NCBI GenBank assembly: GCA_020342025.1
Contig: CP070840.1
Location: 1,850,300-1,857,540 of the forward strand
DNA from: Deltaproteobacteria bacterium
Lineage (GTDB): Bacteria; Desulfobacterota; DSM-4660; Desulfatiglandales; HGW-15
Reading direction: 5' to 3'
DNA length: 7,241 bases
This document shows positions 1-5,430 of this stretch, piece after piece. A program made the position numbers and the translations under genes. A model generated the notes under the pieces. It searched no databases. It was not told where the DNA came from and was given only the letters and a program-made list of their open reading frames with translations. Position 1 is the first letter of the stretch. Every line of letters starts with the position of its first letter.

Positions 1-132
1 AATGGCCACATGATCGGGCCTGAATTCCTCAAACTGTCGCCTCACCTCTGCGGCGAACTCCATTCTGTTATGGAGAATGGGGACAAGGCGCACGTTCTGC
101 CACTCAATCTTGTCATGCGTCATCCTGGTCAT
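1..132 (-). CDS. Partial protein, N-terminus only; TraB/ChaN/DUF5682-like opening
   Basis: The 5' end of a gene that leaves the window at base 1 (44 codons visible). In frame it reads MTRMTHDKIEWQNVRLV, then PILHNRMEFAAEV, then FEEFRPDHVAI. A beta strand, a His, an amphipathic helix and a 'RPD.VAI' strand is the pattern that opens TraB, ChaN and DUF5682-type proteins, where an acidic residue usually follows; that residue is out of view. I chose the ATG at 132 because a GAGG lies about 9 bases upstream; a second in-frame ATG at 123 has no usable Shine-Dalgarno. Either start overlaps the 3' end of the ATPase gene (20 or 11 bases), so the two are very likely translationally coupled and work together. 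That the frame is coding is well supported by the overlap and residue composition; the family is inference from about 35 residues. Confidence 0.7.
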   Translation of the reverse strand, partial: MTRMTHDKIEWQNVRLVPILHNRMEFAAEVRRQFEEFRPDHVAI

Positions 133-985
133 CCAGCATATCCTCAAAATAGAAGGCAGCCGTGGAATCCAAAATCATGGAAGCGGCTTCTCTCATATAT
201 TCCAGCGTCCTCTTTTTTCGTGCCGTGTAGGTCAAACGCTCACCGCTTTCCACAAGTCTTTTCAGGGCATAGCGAGCGATATTGATGCCATCCCTTACAG
301 AATAACGCTCATCCGCTTCGTGGGCTGTCTGGAGAAAATCGACCACGTAATCGAGGATTTCTTCTTCGGCAAAGGGGAGATTAGCCTTTAAGATCATCAT
401 TTCTTCATCACGCTCGGGGAAGTCAATAAGGATCTGAGGTTGGAGCCTGGAGTGAATATACTCGGGAAGCTCAAACGTGCTCGCATCATCATTCATGGTG
501 GTGCAAAGACGGAAGTCTGGGTGGGCCTTGATCTTGATGCCTGCCACAATGGATTCCACGTAACGCCGGTTGTCCATGAGGGGCGCCAACGAGGCCCAGC
601 TCTTTTCACTCATTCTGTTTCCCTCGTCAATCACCGCGATACCACCCTTGATCATGGCAGAAACCACAGGACTTGCCATGTACTTCACCTTTCCTCCTTC
701 GGATATGACCGGGGTGACGATCAGATCCTCTGGTCTTGTGTCCATGGTGGCCTGGAAAAGATAGACGGGCCTGTCCAGTGTGCGGCCGGCATGGTAGGCT
801 AAAGTGGTCTTTCCCACACCCGGCTTACCCACAAGCCTCGGATTCAGAGGTAGATCATCATCACCAATCACCAACCAGGCGGCAATAACCTGGGTCACCA
901 GTTCTTCCTGTCCTACCCAGACCATAGGGACCTGGTCAGGCTGAGTGAGATGGAGCTCAACCCCTTCTATTGTCACTTTTTCCAT
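113..985 (-). CDS. MoxR-family AAA+ ATPase
   Basis: A 290-residue cytoplasmic AAA+ ATPase of the MoxR/AAA_5 type; such proteins use ATP to remodel or activate partner proteins, often ones with VWA domains. Visible motifs in order: GQEEL (25-29), Walker A GKPGVGKT (53-60), Walker B with IAVIDE (116-121), sensor-1 region CTTMND (161-166), an arginine-finger candidate in HSRLQ (R180), and a C-terminal helical lid with a sensor-2-like YSVRDG (R231). All nucleotide-binding residues are intact. Start: the frame extends to an ATG at 1033 (306 residues), but that ATG has no Shine-Dalgarno and abuts a repeat hairpin. The ATG at 985 follows GGGAGGAGG with a 10-base spacer and gives the natural N-terminus MEKVTIEG. 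The next gene overlaps its 3' end, indicating an operon whose partner is the TraB/ChaN/DUF5682-like protein. The substrate is unknown. Confidence 0.9.
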   Translation of the reverse strand: MEKVTIEGVELHLTQPDQVPMVWVGQEELVTQVIAAWLVIGDDDLPLNPRLVGKPGVGKTTLAYHAGRTLDRPVYLFQATMDTRPEDLIVTPVISEGGKVKYMASPVVSAMIKGGIAVIDEGNRMSEKSWASLAPLMDNRRYVESIVAGIKIKAHPDFRLCTTMNDDASTFELPEYIHSRLQPQILIDFPERDEEMMILKANLPFAEEEILDYVVDFLQTAHEADERYSVRDGINIARYALKRLVESGERLTYTARKKRTLEYMREAASMILDSTAAFYFEDMLDDQDDA

Positions 986-995
986 CTGCCAATGG

Positions 996-1004
996 CCTCC
1001 TCCC
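996..1004 (-). promoter_or_regulatory. Ribosome binding site that decides the MoxR ATPase start
   Basis: On the minus strand this reads GGGAGGAGG, followed by 10 bases and the ATG at 985. It is the only good Shine-Dalgarno near the 5' end of this gene, and argues against the longer start at 1033. Confidence 0.6.
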
Positions 1005-1032
1005 TGATCCACCATCAAGGCATCATCTGCCA

Positions 1033-1065
1033 TTCGACAAGCTCATGGCCCTGAGCAAAGCCGAA
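1033..1065. repeat. Short hairpin repeat (TTCGACAAGCTCA type)
   Basis: Broken inverted repeat: TTCG (1033-1036) and GCTCA (1041-1045) pair with TGAGC (1052-1056) and CGAA (1062-1065), with mismatched bases between the paired blocks and a 6-base loop. Sequences of the form TTCGACAAGCTCA...TGAGC...CGAA are familiar as dispersed intergenic hairpins in many bacterial genomes (recalled, not searched). It touches the alternative ATG of the MoxR gene and sits directly beside repeat copy A. Confidence 0.55.
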
Positions 1066-1066
1066 G

Positions 1067-1170
1067 GGCTGCGTTGCCTTCGATCGCTCCTCCCCCCGCT
1101 TCCGCGGAGGCAGGCTTGCGGCGTATTACCCCATACGCCTCAGTCGTCTCTCCTCGCCGCCTTACATCTA
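1067..1170 (+). repeat. Dispersed palindromic repeat, copy A (interrupted)
   Basis: Shares a block order with the copy at 5118-5200: GCTGCGTT, a TCG..C.CTC stretch, TTGCGGCGTA, TACGCCT, a CTC-rich stretch, then GCCTTACA and CTNG. The core is a hairpin, GGCGTA (1120-1125) and TACGCC (1134-1139), with an 8-base loop. Relative to the other copy it carries about 22 extra bases around 1093-1114 containing the palindrome TCCGCGGA. It is non-coding; short frames through it do not resemble proteins. Confidence 0.7.
1093..1114. repeat. GC-rich hairpin inserted in repeat copy A
   Basis: A stretch of C and G built on the perfect 8-base palindrome TCCGCGGA (1101-1108), flanked by CCCCGCT and GGCAGGC. 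It falls exactly where copy B passes directly from its CTCGTCA block to TTGCGGCGTA, so it looks like a small palindrome nested inside a larger one. Boundaries are uncertain by a few bases. Confidence 0.5.
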
Positions 1171-1544
1171 GTACCTTGCTGGTGATCAGGAATGCTACAC
1201 AATCTACTGATATCAGTCTTCATACCCAAATAGACGGCACATTTTGGCTCCTCTAGCAGCCTTCCTGTCATAATTTAAAGTATAATCCTCGCAAAATAGG
1301 ATGGCAAGGCCATAAATGGGGGGCTTTCGAGTTGTGTAACCTATAGGAATTGCATATATTTCATCGGCGGGTCGCAGCGTTGCTTTGCGGATCAGTAAAT
1401 TTAATATTACCCTCCCCTTTGCTCAGTGGAATTTATTTTGATATATCGTCTTTCAGGAACAGGCTATCACTCCATACGAAAGGAATATGATACGGCGTAC
1501 TAGATTCTATTATTTTTTCTCCAACGTACTGGGAAAATGCGGAA
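1171..1544. other. AT-rich intergenic region upstream of the metal-binding protein gene
   Basis: No convincing gene in either strand. It contains a perfect 12-base palindrome ACTGATATCAGT (1206-1217), a TATAAT (1281-1286) without a good -35 partner, and a TATGAT (1486-1491), likewise without one. A minus-strand frame of 43 codons (1140-1271) ends inside repeat copy A and is not called as a gene. The promoter of the downstream binding-protein gene should lie here, but I could not place it, and I saw no recognisable Zur-type operator. Confidence 0.5.
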
Positions 1545-2489
1545 ATGGGGAGTAAAAAAAGGCTTTGGTTTATGCGTGGTCTCTGTTTGAAGATAGGATT
1601 GTCTTTCGCCTTTCTAGGAATGCTTTGGCCCACATTTGGAAACGGGGCTGAGTCTGTTCCTGTATTCGTTAGCATTGTTCCCCAAAAGTACTTTGCGGAG
1701 AAAATCGGGGGTGAGTTGATCAAGGTCTCGGTCATGGTAAGACCGGGCGCTAGTCCGGCAACCTATGAGCCTAAACCCAAACAGATGGTCGCCCTTTCCA
1801 AGGCCAAGATCTATTATGCGATAGGGGTGCCCTTTGAGAGGGTGTGGCTGAAAAAGATTCGTGCGGCAAACCCCGAGATGCTTGTTGTGCACACTGAGGA
1901 AGGCGTGGAAAAAAGGCCGGTGAAAGCCCATCATCACGAGGAAGGAAATGACGAAATCCCTAAGAAAAGGAAACAGAGCACTGCCGATGAACATCAAGGG
2001 ATCATGGACCCACACATCTGGCTTTCCCCCCCGCTGGTCAAAATTCAAGCCAAGAATATCCTAAATGCCCTGCTGTTGATGGACCCGACTCACGGCACGA
2101 TTTACGAAACCAACTACAGAAAGTTCATCGCAGAACTGGAGGCTCTAGATGCCCACATTAGAGGGATTTTTGCGGTAAAAGGAGAGAGCGTGGCATTTAT
2201 GGTCTTCCACCCTGCCTGGGGGTACTTTGCCCGAAACTATGGACTGGATCAAATCGCTGTGGAGATGGAAGGAAAGGAACCGAAGCCTGCTGACCTGGAG
2301 CACCTGATCCATCATGCCAGGGAACGAGGCATTAAGGTGATTTTTGTACAACCAGAATTCTCCACAAAAAGTGCTAAAGCCATCGCCAAGGCCATTGGTG
2401 GAGAGGTGGTCTTTGCGAATCCCCTAGCACCGGACTGGGCCAGCAACTTGAGAGAAATAGCCTCAAAGTTCAAGGCCGCCTTAAGGTGA
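1545..2489 (+). CDS. ZnuA/TroA-like metal ABC transporter substrate-binding protein
   Basis: A 314-residue exported binding protein of the cluster A-I (ZnuA/TroA) family, which delivers Zn, Mn or related ions to an ABC importer in the periplasm. A signal peptide is clear: basic KKR, a hydrophobic stretch (about 15-30), and likely cleavage after GNGA (35). Family landmarks: VPQKYFAEKIGG (45-56), SPATYEPKP (70-78), a His/acid/Lys-rich loop (about 128-150, with HHHEE), MDPHIWLSP (154-162), FHPAWGYFARNYGL (221-234), and VQPEFS (268-273). H157 and H222 match metal ligands, but the first-ligand His is replaced by Ala72, and the Asp of the usual DPL near the C-terminus is Asn292. The start at 1545 has only a weak upstream GCGGAA; M10 is an alternative that also keeps the signal. 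No permease or ATPase gene adjoins it, so it is an orphan here. Its stop lies 2 bases from that of the convergent gene. Confidence 0.85.
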   Translation: MGSKKRLWFMRGLCLKIGLSFAFLGMLWPTFGNGAESVPVFVSIVPQKYFAEKIGGELIKVSVMVRPGASPATYEPKPKQMVALSKAKIYYAIGVPFERVWLKKIRAANPEMLVVHTEEGVEKRPVKAHHHEEGNDEIPKKRKQSTADEHQGIMDPHIWLSPPLVKIQAKNILNALLLMDPTHGTIYETNYRKFIAELEALDAHIRGIFAVKGESVAFMVFHPAWGYFARNYGLDQIAVEMEGKEPKPADLEHLIHHARERGIKVIFVQPEFSTKSAKAIAKAIGGEVVFANPLAPDWASNLREIASKFKAALR

Positions 2490-2491
2490 CC

Positions 2492-3697
2492 CTATGGCGC
2501 CAACTCTCTGGCTGCGGCGAACACCCTTTCCCTGTTTACGGGGTGCACATGTTTTGCGATCCATTCGCGGACCTTTTGCCCTGACGGCTGGGACTGCTTG
2601 TAGCCCATAAATTCAAGTGGCAAATCAAGGGCATCTGCGACTCTTGTGGCTAGTGTAGGCCAGATTTCACCAATATCTCCTACGATAGGGAGACTGCCAG
2701 GAATTCTCGCGAATCCGGACATCTCCATCCTGAAAGGGATCCGCATCAGCTTGGTCTTGGGAAGTCCTCTATGGACCGCGTCGCTTACCGTCCTGGATTT
2801 GCGTTCCTGTATCCATGCCTTTTCCAAATTGGGGTCCAAGTCAATGCGAACGATCTTCTTCTCTTCAAGGGAATAAGTCCAGCCCCCCTCCCAATCTGCC
2901 CATATCCCGTGGCCCGTGAATGTTTCAAAGGGACCATCATGGATCTCCTGAGAGAGGGCAAGGGCAGATTCCACAATCACATCAGCGCTATCGAGAAGTG
3001 TTGCGATGCGGAAGCAGCGCTCTGAAATGGACACGGAGTCTCCAATGGCTAGACCCACTTCCCCGCCTCCAACCAGTTGAGGAACAGTAACCAGAACGGG
3101 AATATCGTGCTCTGCACCCGCCCCTATCATCGTGAGGCGATCGGCTCCATAGCCAGCCATCTGTTCAAAGGGGACCCCGCACCGCTTTGCCAGGGCAAGG
3201 ATGTCGCGGGCCAATTTTTCCGTGCGAAGTCCCGTGGGGTAAGCGATGTTTCCGGCAACCTTGATTATGGTGTTCCCTTTGGCTCCGCGCAACCTGCTGT
3301 ACAAGGCTAAATCGAGCGGGATTTCACGTTGAAATTCCTCCAGCCTTGCGTTAGAAATCATGCTGACCTCAAAAAAGCCATCCACAGGGAGTTTGTTTCT
3401 TTCAAATCCAGAGGCCACACCATCAATACGTTTGACCTTTTCCAGTGTACCCGCCATCTCATGGTTGATCACCGCAGAACTGGTCAGAACACCGTCCACA
3501 ATGCCCTTATGAATCAATTCTGCGATAAGCGTCGTCACCCCCTCATGCAGGTTAGGGCCACTGCCCACCACAGCGACCACCTTGCCCTCTTTTTTCTTGG
3601 CCTGAACGATCCATTCAACGGCGCGTTTCAACCGGCGTTTGGCTTTCGGGGCGAGGCCCTTGTACATATGTTCAATAACATTCCGATCAATTGACAT
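2492..3697 (-). CDS. Uncharacterised protein, possibly deoxyhypusine-synthase-like fold
   Basis: A 401-residue protein with no signal peptide or membrane segment. I do not recognise a named family with certainty. Features: basic N-terminus (17-36); a VVAVVGSGPNLHEG strand-loop (40-53) like a Rossmann nucleotide loop; LIHKGIVDGVLTSSAVINHEM (61-81); KVAGNIAYPTG (146-156); GAGAEHDIPVLVTVPQLVGGGE (192-213); and an aromatic DGPFETFTGHGIWADWEGGW (254-273). The order 'helix, vDgvlTs.a...H.m' followed by 'E.dIPv.vp.l..G.vG' recalls deoxyhypusine synthase and related NAD-binding proteins. However, I see no equivalent of the catalytic Lys region, so the enzyme name should not be transferred. The start is firm: AAAGGAGCG lies 7 bases before the ATG. 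It lies 89 bases downstream of waaA on the same strand and may be cotranscribed with it. Confidence 0.85.
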   Translation of the reverse strand: MSIDRNVIEHMYKGLAPKAKRRLKRAVEWIVQAKKKEGKVVAVVGSGPNLHEGVTTLIAELIHKGIVDGVLTSSAVINHEMAGTLEKVKRIDGVASGFERNKLPVDGFFEVSMISNARLEEFQREIPLDLALYSRLRGAKGNTIIKVAGNIAYPTGLRTEKLARDILALAKRCGVPFEQMAGYGADRLTMIGAGAEHDIPVLVTVPQLVGGGEVGLAIGDSVSISERCFRIATLLDSADVIVESALALSQEIHDGPFETFTGHGIWADWEGGWTYSLEEKKIVRIDLDPNLEKAWIQERKSRTVSDAVHRGLPKTKLMRIPFRMEMSGFARIPGSLPIVGDIGEIWPTLATRVADALDLPLEFMGYKQSQPSGQKVREWIAKHVHPVNRERVFAAARELAP

Positions 3698-3730
3698 GAA
3701 TACGCTCCTTTGTACACGTCAGTGGTCAAT

Positions 3731-3779
3731 TGTTTGTTGTCATTGGGAAGAGGAAACAACGGAGCACGGACAACAGACA
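3731..3779. repeat. Inverted repeat between waaA and the downstream gene
   Basis: TGTTTGTTGTC (3731-3741) pairs with GACAACAGACA (3769-3779), matching at 10 of 11 positions, across a 27-base loop that itself contains another AAACAAC. The segment is dominated by short ACAAC/GTTGT units. It begins 8 bases after the waaA stop codon in the direction of transcription, so it could attenuate or stabilise the waaA transcript. No T-run follows, so it is not a standard intrinsic terminator. Confidence 0.5.
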
Positions 3780-3786
3780 ACGGGGC

Positions 3787-5082
3787 CTATATTAGTCTGG
3801 CCATAACCCTTGCGTGCTTTTCTGCCGCGTTTTGGTTCCTCATGACGGCTTCACGAGCCTGCTCTCCATAGGTCTCCAAGGCATCAGGATGGTCGAGAAA
3901 CCATAAAACCTTTTCCGTCAACATCTCAGGACTTGAAACAGGAATGCCCGCCCCCACTTCCTCCAACAATGCTTTTGCGTCCAAGAAGTCTTCCATGGAG
4001 GGGCCGTAAAAGACCACCTTGCCCCAGACCGCTGCTTCAAGGGGATTCTGCCCACCAAGGGGTACAAGGCTAGCCCCGCAAAAAACAACGGTCGCCACAC
4101 TGTAAAGCTTAAAGAGTTCTCCGAAGGTGTTCATGATGATGACGGGTTTTGTGCGCGGGATCCCATGGCCATCCAGTTTGCTCCGGAGTTGATATTCCAT
4201 GCCACGTCTTTGAAGGAGGGATTCGATTTCAGCCGTTCGTTCAATATGTCTGGGCGCTATAACTAAGACCATATGGGGGAATTGCTTCAGGATTCTTTCG
4301 TACACATCCAGGAGCATGCTCTCCTCGCCTTCTCGTGTGCTGCCTACAACAAAGACAGGATCTGAGGCCTCAAGATTCAATGTTTGTCGCATTTCCGTCT
4401 CCATGAAAGGATCTGCCTGGCTCGCAAGAAGATCGTATTTGGCGTTACCGTTGATCACAATTTTGTGCGGCTCGGCTCCCATCGCCTCAATGCGATCAGC
4501 GTCTTCTTTCAGGATCATGCTGAAGACATCCACATACCTCAGGATCTCACGAAAAAAGGGCTTTAACTTAAGGTACCCCCCGATCGATCTCACAGAGATC
4601 CTACCATTAATCAGAGCGGTTTTGATTCCCAATCGCCGGGCCTCAACAATCCATGCCGGCCAGATCTCCGTTTCCAGAAATGCCAGGACATGAGGTCGTA
4701 GCCTTGACAGGGACATCTTTACGGAGAAGATCGTATCTATCGGCGCATAGACAATAGGCATATCTTCTCCAAATGTTTCTCTCGCGATTCTAATGCCATG
4801 GTCTGTGGCTGAGGAAAGGATGACGGAACAGCCAGGTACGAGCTTTCTGAGAGATTTCACAATGGGGGCCGCCACCTTCACCTCTCCCAGAGATACGGCG
4901 TGCAACCAGAAACGGGGGGATTCTGGAAGATTTTGAACCCGGATTCGAGGAACAAATCCCAGACGCTCTTTTAGACCCTTTCTATAACGTCCGCTCAGCC
5001 GCGTATATAACCAGAAGGAGGGGAAACAGGACATGAAAAGGCCTGATGTCAGTATGGTGTATGCTGTGTATAGAGGATTCAT
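3787..5082 (-). CDS. waaA: 3-deoxy-D-manno-octulosonic acid (Kdo) transferase
   Basis: WaaA (KdtA), 431 residues, the usual length. It transfers Kdo from CMP-Kdo to the lipid A precursor at the inner face of the cytoplasmic membrane, the first step of LPS core assembly. The N-terminus has the expected hydrophobic anchor (about 5-26). The N-terminal GT-B domain carries WLHAVSLGE (59-67), whose Glu67 corresponds to the catalytic base, SSATDHG (90-96), and LETEIWP (136-142). The C-terminal nucleotide-sugar domain carries NGNAKYD (211-217), GSTREGEE (247-254), APRH (276-279), and GGQNPLEA (343-350). The last is usually GGHN.LE, so Gln345 replaces a common His. The start codon is ATG with only a weak upstream AGAAGA. 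Transcription probably starts near 5250 from a candidate promoter beyond repeat copy B, placing that repeat in the leader. Confidence 0.95.
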   Translation of the reverse strand: MNPLYTAYTILTSGLFMSCFPSFWLYTRLSGRYRKGLKERLGFVPRIRVQNLPESPRFWLHAVSLGEVKVAAPIVKSLRKLVPGCSVILSSATDHGIRIARETFGEDMPIVYAPIDTIFSVKMSLSRLRPHVLAFLETEIWPAWIVEARRLGIKTALINGRISVRSIGGYLKLKPFFREILRYVDVFSMILKEDADRIEAMGAEPHKIVINGNAKYDLLASQADPFMETEMRQTLNLEASDPVFVVGSTREGEESMLLDVYERILKQFPHMVLVIAPRHIERTAEIESLLQRRGMEYQLRSKLDGHGIPRTKPVIIMNTFGELFKLYSVATVVFCGASLVPLGGQNPLEAAVWGKVVFYGPSMEDFLDAKALLEEVGAGIPVSSPEMLTEKVLWFLDHPDALETYGEQAREAVMRNQNAAEKHARVMARLI

Positions 5083-5094
5083 TGTCTTCTATAG

Positions 5095-5216
5095 AGGCTG
5101 TCGGAAAACGCCCATCTGCTGCGTTACCCTCGTCCCTCGTCATTGCGGCGTACTTCTACGTACGCCTATTCCTCGGGACTTCGGAAGCCTTACAGCTGGA
5201 CGTTTTCCATCAGCCT
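5095..5216 (-). repeat. Dispersed palindromic repeat, copy B
   Basis: Bounded by an inverted repeat of 16 bases matching at 14: AGGCTGTCGGAAAACG (5095-5110) and CGTTTTCCATCAGCCT (5201-5216). Inside is the block series shared with copy A: GCTGCGTT (5118-5125), TTGCGGCGTA (5143-5152), TACGCCT (5161-5167), and GCCTTACA (5187-5194). The centre is a perfect hairpin, GGCGTAC (5147-5153), 6-base loop, GTACGCC (5160-5166). The strand given is that of waaA, whose ATG is 13 bases away; the shared blocks read on the plus strand in both copies. Confidence 0.75.
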
Positions 5217-5398
5217 CCCAGGAGCCGGTTTTTCGACAGTCTCATAGATAGACTATTTTCTACCGTTAAAATGGCCATCTGTCAAAATTGAGTTAGTCCT
5301 CCTGAATGAGGGGAAAGCGTCTCGTACAAGAGCTTGCCAATGAATAGTTCTGTCGTCTTTGGCGGGACTATTTATCTCTGTATTTCTGTGTGTGCCTG
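5217..5398. other. Intergenic DNA between repeat copy B and the DUF3786 gene
   Basis: Apart from the promoter candidate at 5257-5285, I see nothing coding here. A minus-strand frame of 22 codons starting ATGGCCATT runs into the repeat and is not protein-like. Confidence 0.4.
5257..5285 (-). promoter_or_regulatory. Candidate sigma-70 promoter for waaA
   Basis: On the minus strand TTGACA (5285-5280), a 17-base spacer, and TAGAAA (5262-5257). The -35 is a perfect consensus; the -10 matches 4 of 6. Initiation near 5250 would give a leader of about 170 bases that contains repeat copy B before the waaA start codon. Confidence 0.45.
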
Positions 5399-5430
5399 CC
5401 CGCCAGCTCGCTCAGGCGGGGCGGGCGGGT
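5395..5430. repeat. GC-rich hairpin overlapping the end of the DUF3786 gene
   Basis: CCCGCC (5399-5404), a 10-base loop, and GGCGGG (5415-5420), followed by GCGGGCGGG. The base composition is sharply unlike the flanking DNA. It contains the stop codon and last six codons of the DUF3786 gene. It has no T-run on the minus strand, so it is not an intrinsic terminator, though a stem at this position could still protect the 3' end of the transcript. Confidence 0.6.

Noticed and set aside
1074..1256. Plus-strand frame of 60 codons through repeat copy A
   Set aside because: It is built from the repeat and its GC-rich insertion, has no ribosome binding site and no protein-like pattern.
1281..1286. 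TATAAT as the promoter of the metal-binding gene
   Set aside because: No acceptable -35 hexamer at 16-18 bases, and it is about 260 bases from the start codon.
1433..1735. Minus-strand frame of 100 codons overlapping the metal-binding gene start
   Set aside because: Half of it is antisense to the signal-peptide region of a clear gene, and the rest shows no family features or ribosome binding site.
5224..5292. Minus-strand 22-codon frame starting ATGGCCATT
   Set aside because: It is very short, runs into repeat copy B, and overlaps the waaA promoter candidate.
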